Shown: piece by piece, positions 33,601 through 48,600 of the stretch | Layout of the letters: each line of letters opens with the position of its first letter | How positions within the stretch are numbered: position 1 is the first letter of the stretch | Assembly (NCBI RefSeq): GCF_037893015.1 | Contig: NC_133666.1 | Location: 617,878,974-617,942,973, forward strand | Length of the DNA stretch: 64,000 bases | Direction of reading: 5' to 3' | From: Macrotis lagotis | Taxonomy: Eukaryota > Chordata > Mammalia > Peramelemorphia > Peramelidae | Position numbers and translations under genes: made by a program | Notes under the pieces: model-generated | The model's input: the letters and a program-made list of their open reading frames with translations, nothing else | Told to the model about the DNA's origin: nothing | The model's database searches: none

Positions 33601-36600
33601 TGCAAAAAGGGGAGTGGGTAGGTGAGTGGATTATCATTAAGCAGCAAAAAGAAGAAAGCACACTGGGTTTGGAGGCAGAGGCACGGGCTGATATCCCAGT
33701 TTTGCCAACTCCTCCCTCTAGTTCTCTGGGCTTCAATTTTTCACCTGTAAAATGAGGAGGCTGGAGACAATGACCTCTTACCCCCTGGCATAATATGCCT
33801 GAGCAAAGCTCCAAGTCACATCTTGATCAGGAATAATAACAGTTTTATCTTTGGAGGGATTATACTTAGTTCAATGTGCAGAGCCTGAAACAAAGTTACC
33901 TCCCCATAGCTATCTGAGGCAGTTACCTGTTTGACTTGGAAATAGGGTAACTGGACTTCAGTAATGGGATACCAGAACTCAGAAAAGAACACTTTTTTTC
34001 CCTGAAAAATAGCTCTATGATGTCTAGAAATCTGACTTAAGAGATTGGGGAGGGCTATCAACTACTTCCTGTGGATCCTGTACATTTACAGAGTCACACT
34101 GCCAAAAGACAAAGTGTAGGGATCTATAACATTAAAAAACTACCCCATCCCAATACTTATATTAATCGTTATCCAAAACTTTACCTTTGTCTGAAGATTC
34201 TGCATGGACTTCTCAAAAGTCTTAGGTGTTGCCCTCTGATGATTGCATAAAATGGCTACTGCTCGATTTGCTCGGTTATAGGACAAAATTTTAGCTGCTA
34301 TGTTGTCTTCAGCTGGAAGATGCAGAGACACACTTATGAGCCAAAATATCAAGAGAACACTGAAAAGAGTCATGAGGACCCAAGGGGCAGCTGTCATCAG
34401 ACAAGTCTGGGCTCCCTTTGGGGTTCCTGTGGTCTGATGGGCCACACACCTCAATCATTTTTTTTACCTTTTTTTTTAAAAAAGATTTTTTGTTTTACAA
34501 TTTTTCCCCAATCTCACTTCCCTCCCCCACCCCCCCACAGAAAGCAATTTGTCAGTCTTTACATTGTTTCCATGGTATACACTGATCCAAATTGAGTGTG
34601 ATGAGAGAGAAATCATATCCTTAAGGAAGAAACAAAGTATAAGAGATAGCAAGATCAGACAATAAGATGTCAGTTTTTTTTCTAAATTTAAGATAATAGT
34701 CCTCGGTCTATGTTCAAACTTCACAGTTGTTTCTCTGGATACAGATGGTATTCTCCATTGCAGACAGCCCCAAATTGTCCCAGATTGTTGCACTAATGGA
34801 ATGAGCAAATCCATCAAGGTTGATCATCACCCACATGTTGCTGTTAGGGTATACAGTGTTTTTCTGGTTCTGCTCATCTCACTCATCATGAGTTCATGCA
34901 AATACCTGCAGGCTTCCCTGAATTCCCATCCCTCCTGGTTCCTAATAGAACAATAGTGTTCCATGACATACATATATATACCACAGTTTGCTAAACCATT
35001 CCCAAATTGAAGGACATTTACTTGATTCCAATTCTTTGCCACCACAAACAGGGCTGCTATGAATATTTTTGTACAAGTGATTTTTTTTACTCTTTTTCAT
35101 CATCTCTTCAGGGTATAGACCCAGTAGTGGTATTGCTGTATCAAAGGGTATGCACATTTTTGTTGGCTTTTGAGTGAAGTTCCAAATTTCTCTCCAGAAA
35201 GGTTGGATGAGTTCACAGCTCCATCAACAATGTAAATAGTGTCCCAGATTTCCCACAACCCTTCCAACAATGATGTTATCCTTTCTGGTCATATTGGCCA
35301 GTCTGAGAGGTGTGAGGTAGTACCTCAGAGAAGCTTTAATTTGCATTTCTCTAATAAGTAATGATTTAGAGCAATTTTTCAGATGACTATGGATTGCTTT
35401 GATTTCATCTGTAAATTGCTTTTGCATATCCTTTGACCTGTCAACTGGGAAATGGCTTTTTTTCTTTTAAATATGACTCAGTTCTTTGTATATTTTAGAA
35501 ATGAATCCTTTGTCAGAAATATTAGTTGTAAAGATTGTTTCCCAGTTTACTACATTTCTTTTGATCTTGGTTACAGTGGTTTTATCTGTGCAAAAGCTTT
35601 TTAATTTTTAATGCAATTGAAATCATCTAGTTTCTTTTAGTCATGTTCTCCATCTCTTCCTTAGTCATAAACTGCTTCCCTTTCCATAGATCTGACAGGT
35701 AAACTAGTCCTTGATCTTCTAATTTGCTTATAGTATTGTTTTTTATGTCTAAATCCTGTATCCATTTGGATCTTATCTTGGTATAGGGCCACATACCTCA
35801 ATCTTAACCACATTTGCACAAAGACCCAGTCATCTGGCTTTTCCCAGACCTCTAGGAGCATGACATGAAAGGTACCCTACTTCCCGGGGCCTCAGTTTCC
35901 AAGGATTTCCGAAACTTGAAAGGATGGTGAATAGACTGAGATCCAATCCAGTTCTAAAATTCTAAGAGTCTATGAATGAAGAAAAAAAAACGGACAGCTG
36001 GACAGTGCGGTGGATGGAGTGACTAGCTGTGTGACACTGTGTGTCACTTCACCCCATTTGCCTCAGTTTCCTCATCTGTAAAATAAGCTGGAGAAAGAAT
36101 GACAAACCACTGCAGCATCTCTACTGAGATGGGGTCATGAAGGGTGGGAAGACTGAAAATCACTAACAACAATAAATGAATGGAAAGAAAATGGCCATTT
36201 ACATAAATATATCCCATCAATCAGCCCTTTCCTTCAAGATTGGGATTCAGATCAGGAACTACTGCCCTGTGGGAATGTGGGTCACATTGACGCTGCTCAG
36301 TAGTCAACCAAACTCAGAGAAAAACAACAGTGTCTCACTCCTCTCAGGACCCAGAAGATACCAGGTTTTTCATGGTCAGGAAGCTAACTCAAACAAGAGC
36401 CTGGGCACGATGTAGAAGCAGGCTCTCTTCCAGGTGTGCATTATTCTCTCTCCCTGCTTCCAGGTTAGCATTAAGCAAAAGAACTGACACTAAGAGTATG
36501 TACTGATCCCAACATCTCTAGCTCTCAATGTAGGCTCCCACCATGGCTTGGCACGGATTTCCCCTTCTCACATATTGCCTAGGTCCTGCTCCATCATCCT

Positions 36601-39600
36601 GCCCTTCTGTCATCCTAAACCTTTCTTGCTTGGTTCCTTCCAGAAGTCCACAGGCTCAGATCACCCTCTCAAGTACCAGTTATTCTTCTGTCATGTTTAC
36701 CAGCATTAAGCACAGAAGAGACACACTAGTTACCAACTTGCAGATCCTCAGACTGATGAAATCCCTCAACAACCTTTTGAAATTCAATATATTTTTTTAT
36801 CATCTAGATGAGCCAAGAATTTAGTCCCTAGATCTCAGTATCCATCCTAATCTACTCCTTCATGATTGGGGTTCTTCAACAATACATGTGTGATATCTGA
36901 TATCTCCTATGACAACATCCTGGCCTCCTATTTCCTCAGTCTTAACTTTCTTGATCCTTCATTCTACTTCAGTCACTCATAGAAATGGTCAAACTAAGAC
37001 CTTCCCATCACTCATACCTTCATGATAAGGGAATCTGAAACTGTTCTCTTTTAGGGTATTTGTTTTAGTTTTTTTTTTGCAAGGCAATGGGGTTAAGTGG
37101 CTTGCCCAAGGCCACACAGCTAGGTAATTATTAAGTGTCTGAGGCCAGATTTGAACTCAGGTACTCCTGACTCCAGGGCCCAGTGCTCTATCCACTGCAT
37201 CACCTAGGTGCCCCTGAAATTGTTCTCAATGATTATAATTTTCTGTTCTTTCAAATGTCCCTCTGTCTCACTACAACTAATCTTTCCTATGGCCTTGTCT
37301 GTCTTACTCTTAATCTTGACCTCTGTGTAGCCAGTACTATTACACAGTTTTCTTTCCTTGAATCCCTTGCCTCCCATGTCTTCTTGCTGCTCTAGCTTTG
37401 CTAAACCCTTGTTACTGTTCTTTTTCAACTTTTATAACAAAGAGAAGGCTGGATCAAAGGCTATGAATATTTTAATCACTTTTTTTGCTATAACTCCAAA
37501 GTGCTCTTTCCAGAATTATATACTTATTTTTCACAATCCTTAAATATAAACGATCTCTTAATGTCTAAATCTGATAGTCTTTTCTCAGATCTCACTCTTT
37601 TTGATTTCTCAACAGTTTTGTTTTTCAAATTTTTTTTATCAAATATATTTTGTTCCAAAACTCCATAAAAGATCTTAGCATATTTTTCATTTAATCTACC
37701 AGACTGTATAATCCTCACTAAAAGTTAAGTAAGGAATGTTAAAGAGTGATCACAAATGATGCAACATACAAACTTATATTTTGGTAACTTTTTGTCTTTG
37801 ATGTGAATTTTGTTCCCATTTAAAGTCGTCTTTACTTACAATATTGTAGTAATTGCCCATCACATTCTTTGCTCTGTTTACATAATTTCCCACATTACAA
37901 TCTTCTCAAATTTCTTAACATTTTTCTTATTTGTTGTTTGTTATAGTGCGCTGATAATTCATTATATTCAGACACACCCCACACATTCAATCATTGCCTA
38001 ATGTTGCCATTTCTACCATCACAATTCTCGCTTCCAAGTCCTTCTTATCACTTGTACTGTCACCACCTTGGGGCCTGGCCAGTTCAAGTATTCACTTCCT
38101 CTATCTGGCTAACTGCAATTGCATCATAATTCCTGTCCTTGGGCCTTAGTCTCTCCTCACATCAATCCACTGTCCATAATAGCTGCCTAAATTGATTTTC
38201 TTTAATTTTCTAAAGTCATGCAAAATCTAACCAATCTACCTTTTCAGCCTCATTTTATATAACTTCCCTTTCCATACTCAGTGGCACAGTCAAACTGATC
38301 TTCTGGCTGTTCCTTATTTAGTTAAGACACTCTAATTCCAGCTCTGTGTTTTTGCTCTGGCTATTGATCATACTTGGAATACACTACCTAATAAATTCTG
38401 CCTTGTACAATCTCTTTGTTTTCTCTTAGTTCAAGTATAACTTTCCTCATTCTCTTGGAGATATTACTCTTGTAATATGTTACACATATATTCATATATT
38501 TATGTCTCCGAGAGAATGTAGGTTCTTTGGGGATAAGGACTGTTTCAACCCTGTCTTTGTATCCTTAGCACTTAGAAGGCCCTAGTAAATAACTGTTGTT
38601 TGTCCTTCATTCTCAAAGAGTACCACGATGACTTAAGGGATGTGATTCCAGGTCTTGGATTTACATGAGGGGGCTCATCAAAGTCATCAATCTCATTTTC
38701 TCCCCCAGAGTCATCTGGGTTGGGGTACCTAGGTGGCACAGTGGATAGCCCTGGAGTCAGGAGAACCTGAGTTTAATAATTACCTATGTGACCTTGGACA
38801 AGTCATTTAACCCCACTGCCTTGCAAAAAACAAACAAAGCCATCTGGGTGCAGTGGCCAGATATGGATCAGGATTGACTAAAGTTGGGCCTAGATGAAGT
38901 GGGAGACCTTGGCCTTTTTAAGCTGAGGTCTTTAACACATCTCAGTATGATGAGGCAGTGTCCATTCAGTGAGCTAGGCTAGATTAAAAAAAAAAATAGC
39001 AAAAAAAAAATGGCCTCATTTACCTACTTACCTCCCAACCCCCCCCCAACAAAAATCAATATGAGACGGGAAAACAATTGCTATTTATACTCATTCTGAG
39101 CCAATCAGGACCCAAAAATGACCAAGTAGGTCAGCTCAGGGTCTACTATTGGCCAATCAATGGGAAACAGAGAGACTTGGGGCAGCAAATTTACCAGGTT
39201 TCAATGATCAAATTAGAGTAACAACAGGTAAGGGTGAGAAAGGAAAAAAAAGAAAGGAAAGAAAGGAAGAAGACAGAAGGAAGGAGGGAAGGAAGAAACT
39301 GTATTGTTCAACTGGCTAGCAGTGGAGCAGTTCCTACTATTCACAAAGGTTGTCATTTGTCCTTTGTTCTCCAAGAGGACCAAGACATCAGGGTTGTGAT
39401 GCCTTGATATGCAAAGTGAATTGGGTATGACTGAGAGGGATGCTATGCATAATCACCAACCTCACTTTCTCCTACTCTATTAAGTAGATGTTTAATAATA
39501 TATTGCTGATCGAGACATTACAATTTGTTCAGATATTCCCCAATCATTAGGTACATGGTTAATTCATAAATTTTTATTAAAAAAAAATAATGCCGCCAAG

Positions 39601-42600
39601 AACATTTTACAGACTGGTCTTTTCCTGACAAAATTTTCTTGGTGATATGAATACAGTAGAGAAACTAGTTATTTTTATTTTAATTCTACCTTAATTTAAG
39701 TGAAAAACATTTTGCAGTTTTATTGATATAAATTGTGGGTATCAAATTAGGTGAATCCTATTAACACTCCATTTTGTTATTTTAAATGGTATTCCTTTTA
39801 TCTTTGCCTTGATTATTATAAAATATAGAAATGACTTTTTCCCTAGATTTATTTTGCATACAATGCCAATATGGCATTCAAAGAGCTTTTTTCTCAATAA
39901 ATCATGAAGGCCATTCTGTTCAGAGATAATTTTTCCTTCTATGATAACTCAGTCCCATAATTCCTTATTTTTAGCTTACTGTATATTTATAACACTATTA
40001 TAAAATAACAGGGACAAGGGGCAGCTAGGTGGCGTAGTAGGGGTGGCTAGGTGGCATAGTGGATAAAGCACTGGCCTTGGAGTCAGGAGTACCTGGGTTC
40101 AAATCCGGGCTCAGACACTTAATAATTACCTAGCTGTGTGGCCTTGGGCAAGCCACTTAACCCCATTTGCCTTGAAAAAAAAAATCTAAAAAAAAAAATA
40201 ACAGGGACAGTAAGCATTCTTATTTTACTACCAACCTTCTTTGGGAAAACTTTTCATGTTATCTTTTAGAAAGAACTGGGGGGCTATATTCTATTATTAT
40301 CTCCATTTACATACAAGAAAAGAAACAGGTGGCTGAAGTACTGGGTCAGGGTCACACAGTTAATAAAAAGTTTCAGGCCTAATCTGAACTCAGATCTTCC
40401 TGGTCTCATGTCCAGCTCTCTATTCAATGAATATGTACAGTGTAGCTGCCTAATAGTTTAGATATCAAGGAAAGGTCTTTTTATTCCTAAGAGAGAGATA
40501 TATTTTATTAAATGCTATTTCTGCATCTACTGAAATAATTATGTTTGTTAGTGTGATTTTATTTCTAGCATATAAAATCCAACTTGGTCAAAATGAATAC
40601 TTTTTTGTTTATAATCTACTTCCTTTAACCAATTTTCATTAGTGATATTAATGTACAATATTCTTTTATGCTTTATTCCTCCCTGATTTTGGAATCAGCA
40701 CTATATTTATTTACTAAAATGCTTTGAAAACTTTCTTTTTATTTAAAAAAAAAGATTATATTACTTAGGAATTAGTTCTGTAAATATTTGAGAGAATCAC
40801 CTGTAAATCTATTGAGAGTCAGATTTTTTTCTTCATAGGAATTCTTTTGTGGTTTGCTTAATTTCTCTTTGAGAAGGTAATATTAAGATTACAATTTTGT
40901 TTTATTTATATTTACATTTTTATATTTTGTACTTGTTCATTCAATTTATTTTATGTTCCTATTTGGTTGCCACCTATTTTGCTGTTTAAGTTTCTTTTGT
41001 TTTTTTCTTCATCATTTATTATGAGTTTTTGCTTTCTTTTTTAAAAACTCAATTAATGAATTGTTTATTGTTAAGCTTTGAAAGTGGATTTAGAGCTGGA
41101 AGGGTCCAATGTCTTATTTAAAGAGAGGTAAATCAAGGCCCAACAAGGTAAAATCAAATCACATATGGATTATTTGGGTTCAATTCCTAGAACGATACTT
41201 TAGAAAGGACACTGAAAAATTGCAGGAACATCCAGAGGAAAGTAGCCAGGATGACTAACGTCCTTAAATATCCATGGGTATTTATTTAGATATTAAAGAA
41301 AGGGTGAATGATGACTACTACTACTACTACCACTACTTATCAGATATACTGAAGAATTGATTGTTGTTTAGACTAGCTTCACTAAGATGGCCTCTAAAGC
41401 TCCTCTTTCAGATCCTGTGATCTTCATTATATTAATTATAATACAGCTTTTCTGTTTTTCTCTCAAGGATAGCTATGTTTATTACAGTCAGGTTTGAAAT
41501 CATAATTGCAAACTAGTTATTTCTACTCACTTGAAATCTAACAGACTTTATTCTCACCCTTTACTTATCTGGATTTAGATAAATTACTTGTAAATAGCAA
41601 ATTGCTGGATTTTGTTTTCTAATCTATTCTGCAATTTGCTTTCTGTTCATTGATAAATGAAAAATTATAATTGTTAGACTTAGTTTTCCTTCCATTTGGT
41701 CCCATGATATGGCTATTTTTAAAAAAAAATCAGAATAAAACTATCACACTGCCTGTTTTGTTTTAAAACAACTCAATCTAATTCACAATACTAATACCAT
41801 ATTTCCAGATGGTACTCTCAACTCCTCATTTTCTCTCACTCATTATGTCAATTGGTTGTCAAGTACTTTCTTTCTACCTTGGTAAATAACATTTCTCTCT
41901 CCTCTGATACAGATTATCCTCATTTCGTATTTGTTATGCTATATTAATAACCTTCTGGTTGGGCTTCCTGCCTGAAGTCTCTCTCCCCTCCTATTCATCC
42001 TCCACTCAGTTGCCAAACTCATCTTCCTTAAGCTCAGGTCTAATCATATCACTTTTCTCTTTAAAAAACTTCAGGTTCCACATTACCTACAGGAAAAAAA
42101 ATACTCCTGTTTGATATCCAAAGCACTTCCTAACCTGACCCCTTCCTACCAGTTCAGTCTTCTTACACTTTACTCACCTGCATGTGTTCTGTGATCCAGT
42201 AACATTGACCTCCTGAATGTTCCTCCCACAAAATAACCCATTTCCAGCTCCAGACATTTTCAATGGTTACCTACCCCCCATTGTCTGTAGCACTCTTCTC
42301 ATCCTTGACTCTTAGTTCTCCTGGTTTCCTTCAAGTCTCACCTACAGTCCCACTTTCCTAAGCTTCCTAGTCTTAGTATTTTCCCTCTGAGATGAATTCC
42401 TATCTGTTGTGTGACTGTATATTATTGGCATGTTGTAATCTCTGAGAGCAGAGACTGTTTTTTTGCCTTTCTTGGTAAACCAGGACTTTTATAGCAGTGC
42501 CTGGCACAAACTAGGCCCTTAACTAATAACATTAACATACCAAACACAAAGCTTATTTTATTTAGTAGTAGTACCCAGTCATTTGAAATTCCTGCCCTTT

Positions 42601-45600
42601 CCTTACCCGCTATTTCTAGTTTTTTTTAAATTTGTCTCTTATACCTTGTTATCTTCCTGGTACCCTGCACATAGCAGTCACTCAAATGAGTAGCTGCTTA
42701 ATGAGAAGAAGGGCGGCTTACCCTGCAAGAGCAATTTAAGAGTTATTCTCACAGCCTTAGGTTGATCAGGATTATCATCCCAGTAAAAAGGTGAAGGAAC
42801 TGAGGCACAGATAGAACACTGCCTGCATGTGTTCCCAGGTCCTGCTGGCAGAACCAGCAGTTCTGCTAATCTCAATATGCTGTCAGTGGCAAGTTAAGCT
42901 GTAAGATAATCTTTCACTCACTCCTTGGTACTAAAAAATAGAATCCACACCATGATGGAGCTCATTACCATTGGTCAGTGCTTTCAGTTGTTCCTGCAGT
43001 GTGATGGATGCATTATAAGTCCTGAACACCTTGGCTGTCAATCCATCCATCAGGTCCTGAAGATGTTTGTTCAAGGTTGATGTCTGAAAACATAAAGTAA
43101 CAATGGGGTTTAAATAGGATTTTCAAGAATGCCATAATTGCTTCCCTTCTCTTCTCAATTTGTAGCAAAAGAGGCTTTCATGGGGACAAAAGAGAGCATA
43201 AGAAGAGAGTATAGAACACTAAAGGAAACCAAAGGAGTAAGAAACCAGCCTCCAATAATAGTCATAGGGTCAGAGTTAAGCCTAGCCTATCCCTGTGACA
43301 AAGTCAAGTCTAACCATTGTCTGGTTAACTCTCTAGTGGCTGCCAATATAAGTATTACACTGTGGACATTTCAAGATAAACTTTTTCTGCACCGTCAACT
43401 AAGATTAATACAATAACAAAGAAACATTCAATGTGTGATGAATTAAAACACATTATTTCTTGTCAAAAGACTTTTTGACAAAGCTACATTTAATGGATGT
43501 GAATCTATTACTCATGTCAGCTTTCAAATGCTGTGTTCTATTTGATATTCTATAATCTTCAGTCAGATCAATATTACATAAAAATACATTGTAGAAGTGA
43601 CAGTTTCATTTTATGCTATCAGTATGACATTAGTAGCAAAGTTAATAGAAACCATTTCCCCCCCAAAAGCTCACATTAAGTCTATCGAACAGATCATCTC
43701 CTGGATCCTTATTCTCCATGAAAAGCTGCAAATTTTTAAATACCTGTAATGAAGAGAAAAACCCAAAGAATGCATAAATGTTTCAGTATAGAAGTATCCA
43801 GTAAATTCAGAAACAGACTCTCAATGAAAGGACATGATGGAAACTGGAAGAAGACAGGTGAGGTACAGGAATCAAGTTGGTGGCCAAAAAGTCCCACATT
43901 TATTTCAATACTTCAAGGATCAATGATTCTTGGGAAGGTGATCTCATCTATAGATTCTGATAACAATCACTCATGGAAGTCTAAGAGGAGTGATTGAATT
44001 GTGGCAAAAACATATTCATCTCCTGGTGTCTGATCTGGTAATGAATCTCTCTGCACTTAACTAGATTGGTTATTGTGGTTCTTGGTGTTGCCAGACCCAT
44101 ATTAAAAGACTTTCCAATTTGACAATACCTGCCTCAACTTATATTCTGCTAGCATAACCTTCAGGAACCTAGGGTAAACTCCAGAGCACAAAGAAAACAG
44201 AAGAAGTATTACTTAGGCAAGAACTTGAAAGTCTTAAGCGGTTTGGTTGATTTTATTCAATAAAGGGAAGGGAAGAGATTCAGAAAAGAAAGGAAGATTG
44301 GTAAAATAGATGCTGGGCACTGGATTTAGATTCTGGATCATAGTTTAAAATATAGGAATCATAGGATACTTATCAAAGATGGAACTTAAAAAATATGGAT
44401 AAGAATTCTTTAGAGACCTGTAAATCTTGTGGAAAGGCCTTTGAACTAAAAAAAGGTGGGGATAAGGAGGGGGAAAAGGAGAACTCTTTGTTTATTGTCA
44501 GCTAGTTATGTCACCTATAATATAGGAAGAAGAAAAAAGGTGAAACACAAAAGTACACGGCAGAACAGATCCCATGGACTCAGACTTCTACATAAACATG
44601 CACAAAAAAACAGGCAACCAATTTGATGACCTCTATCACAAGGAGGTAAATATGACCTCAGTGATATCTGACAGTATGAGAACCCTGACTAAAATATCAA
44701 TTTGGAAGAGGATACCTTATTTAAAAGCAGTCTAAGGGAGTGGGATAGAGTAGAACGTCATATAGTAAGAAGTTATAATCACATGGAGAAATTCAAGACC
44801 TTGAGGCAAGGAAGCTTAAATGAGAAACATTTGGTCAAAATCAATAGAGGTAGAGACAGTTGATCAATTAACATTTACTAAGCACCAACTACATATAAAG
44901 CAAGTTAGAAACAGGATAAACAGGAAATAATTCATAGAAGGAAAGTACTGGAATTAGAATATGGGAAGGCTTCATGTAGAAGTTGGAATTTCAATTGGGA
45001 CTTAAAGAAAGGCCAGTATCTGGAGCAGATGAGGAAAAGCATTTTGCAGCATGAGAAACAGCCAGAGAAAATGCCTGGGCCAAGAGATGGAAGTATCTTG
45101 TTCATAGAAGAGTTAGGAGGTCAGTTTCACTGGACCAAAGAATACCTCAAAAGACTGAAGGGGGCTGGGTTAGATGGAGGGGCTTTGAGAAATATCATTT
45201 TGCATGTAATCATGGAGGCAAGAGGGAGACCCCTAAATTTTTATTGTGTATGGGGTGAGGTGGGGAGAGGAGAGAAGAGAGTGTGTGACATGATCAGACC
45301 TATGCTTTAGGAAAATTACTTTAATGATTGAAGGAAGGATAGAGTGGGGAGACTCTAGATAGACCCACCAGCAGGCTAGTGCAATAATCCAGGTGTGAGG
45401 TAGTGAGGGCCTGTACCAGGATGGCAGGGGTGTTGGAGAAGAGAAGGGAGCATTATGAGATGCTGCAAAGGTGAAATTGACAGGCCTTAGCAATAGACTG
45501 AATCTGGGGAGTGAGGGACAGAGAGGGATCCAGGTTGCCTCCTAGGTTATGAGCCTGAGGAACTGGGAGGATGGTATTGACCACTATAGTAATAGGGAAG

Positions 45601-48600
45601 GCAGAGAGGAGGTGAGGTTTAGAGGGGAAAGAAAAGGAGTTCTATTTTTGGATGTGTTGAGTTTATAAGGTCTACTGAACATTTAGTTATAGCTAAAAGG
45701 AAGTTGCAGATGTGAGATTAGAGGAGTAAAAGATTGGGACAGAATTGAAAAATCATCAGAGATGGTAGTTAAATCCAAGGGAGCTGATGAGACGACCAAG
45801 TGCGATAGAAGAGAATAAGAAAAGTAGAGGGCCCAGCATAGAATCCTGAGGGATACCTATGATAGGAAAGAGTGATTTGGAAGAGGATCTGGCAAAGAAA
45901 ACAGAGAAGGAATGGTCTTACAGGTAGGAGAAAAACCAGGAGAGAGTAGTATCCCCAAAAAACTGAGAAGATCTATAGTATTAAAGGCTATAGAGAGGTA
46001 AAGGAGAATGAGAACTGAGAAAAGGCTATCAGATATGTCAATTAGGAGATCATTATTAACTTTGAAGAGAAAAGTTTCAGTGAAATGATTAAGTCAGAAG
46101 TCAGGCTGTAAAGAATTAAGAAGAGAATGAGAAGAGATACAGTAGAAGTACCTACTGTAAATGGCTCTTCTGAGTTTAGTCACAGAGGATAGAAGAGGTT
46201 TAGGTCAATAGCAGAAATGGAAGGATCACATGAGGGTTTTTTTTAGACAGGGAGATATGAATGTTTTGTAGGCAATAGAAAATGAGTCAGTAGACAGGGA
46301 GAGATTGAAAAATAAGTGAGAGTGTGAGGAGCTGCTTGAAGAATTTTGGGGTCCATTTTGGGATCAGAGCCTCTTATTAATTTTAAAGAGCTGATGAGCA
46401 GACAAGGTCTGAAATTCCTTGCAGGTGGTTTGATTAAGTGGGCTAAATGAGGGGCAACTAGGTGATGCAGTAAATAGAGCCACTGGCCCTGCAGTCAAGA
46501 TGATCTGAGTTCAAATCCAACACTTAAATAATTACCTAGCCATGTGACCTTGAGGAAGTCACTTATTTCCATTGCCTTGAACCCCACCCCCAACATAAAA
46601 AGGTTCAACGAATCTGAGGCAAGCTATGAGGGCACCTACTCTTGGAAAATTGGACAACTCTTGGCTAAAACTTTGCCCAAGAGGGCTATGAGAAAAGCAC
46701 TCTGAGGGTTTTCAGGGAGAGGAATTAGGCTAAATTGTGTGTGATACTGGGGGGGAAAAAAGAACCAAAAAACACAACACACAACTGCTCTGAGCAGAGC
46801 AGGAAATGGACAGAAAGGTAAAAAAAAAGGAAAGAAAACTCTTCTAAGCAAGTAGCTTTTATCTTAACTTTGATTTCTGTATGTTTTCATCTGTGTTTCA
46901 TCTTTGTCTTTAAAATATGATATTATCTGATGGGTGAAGGGAGTTGAAAGAGATGGGGGGAGGAAGACCAAAGCGGAATAGAAAATTTGACTTTCAAATA
47001 CAAGACTCAAGAGAAGCATAAAAAGGTAAACAGGAAAAAACATGCTATTCAATAAGGTTAAACTGTGTACCTTCTAACTGCCCTAACAGAAATATAGTTC
47101 TTAAGAGTTATATGTATCATCTTCCCATTTAGGGATGTTGATAGATTATTTGCTGACTTGGGGAGGGTGAAAGAGGAGTAAGCAAGAGAAAACAAATTTG
47201 AAACTCAAAATCTTTGAAAAATGAATATTAATTGTCTTTACATGTAATTGGAAAAAATAAAATACTATTAAATTTTTAAAAAGAGTGAATAGCATACTGA
47301 AAAAAAGAAAGGGCACAGTAACCTGTACTGTGTAAAATATTGTACTTGATTCTGGGCATCACATTTTAGAAAGGATATTGATAAGATGCAGAATGTCTAT
47401 AAGAAGGTGACTATCTCTAAGGATGGACCTTAAAAATCAGTGGAAGGAACTAAAGATATTCAATTTAAAGAACAAAGGTAAATTCAAATATTTAAAGGCT
47501 ATCAAGAGAAAGAGGAATTAGTTAAGATTTTTCCAACTTTGTGCCAAAAGACAGAGCTAAGAATAAATGACTATAAGTTACAATGAGAAAAGATATCAGG
47601 AAAACTTTTAGTTAGCATCATCTAAACAGATATCTAATAATTAGAGTTACCTAAAACTGCACTAGCCTGCCTTATGAGTTAGTAGACTATTCCTCACTCA
47701 CAGTCTTCTAGCAAAAGGTCTGAGGACCACCTGTGGTCAGGTATAGATTAGATTACATGGTATCTGAGGTCCCATCCAACTTTTGGATTCTATGAATTCT
47801 ATGAAGGAAGATATGGCAGAGTTGCTAGATTCCATTTTTACTGTAATATAATTAACTGAAGTTAAAGAAAATGCCTCAGATCTCACATTTTGGGAGTGCA
47901 ACATGACAAAACAAAGTACTCACAGGCTTTTCAACAGGTACTTTGTTGTAGTATCGGATAGAGTCCTTTCCCAGAAAGTCAAATTCAACAACATGTTCTT
48001 GCCCATCCAACTCACTGTATAGCTGTATGTGTTCAACACGAAGAGAACAGCAACCAACAGTATCTGCTGTCTCTCCTTCTTCTTTCTCATTACCAGCTCT
48101 CAGGGCCAGCTAACCAAGGGAGAGAAAAGGAAACTGAGACAGAATCATCTTGCTACCAAAGACAACAGGTTCCAACTTTATACATAACAAAGAAAATTCC
48201 TTTGCTCTAAGTAACAGCCACATTTGTCAAACTTTCTCTTCTTCTATTATAATAGTTAAATAATAACTCCTAATACACAAAACTTTGTGGTCACAAAGAA
48301 CTTTACCACAATTTTGTCTCCTTTGACTTTCACAACTACTGAGGAAGGTGTTACAATTAAAAGACTACCAGACTGGGAGTTAGAGGATCTGACTTTGAAT
48401 TCTACCCTGATACATTCTGGCTATAGCATCATGACTAAGTTCATTATTCTGATTCACAATTTCCTCATCTATAAGGTGAGGATAATAATACTTACACTAC
48501 TTTCTTTACAAGGCTATGGTAAGGAAAGCATATACTAAACCTTCAAATACTATAAAAATGAGAACTGCTATTATTCTGACTTTACTGATGAGAAAATAGA

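Larger units (their letters stand above)
43744..47923 (-). other. TOP1MT intron, 4.2 kb, mostly old LINE sequence
   Basis: From right to left the intron holds a CR1 3' end, L1 pieces, a SINE and a long L2-like element, each listed separately. Bases 43745-44880 show nothing I can name with confidence. Confidence 0.7.

Noticed and set aside
42678-42875. 65-codon minus frame close to a TOP1MT exon as an extra exon
   Set aside because: It is on the gene's strand but has no splice sites in phase, and family exons on both sides already join directly.
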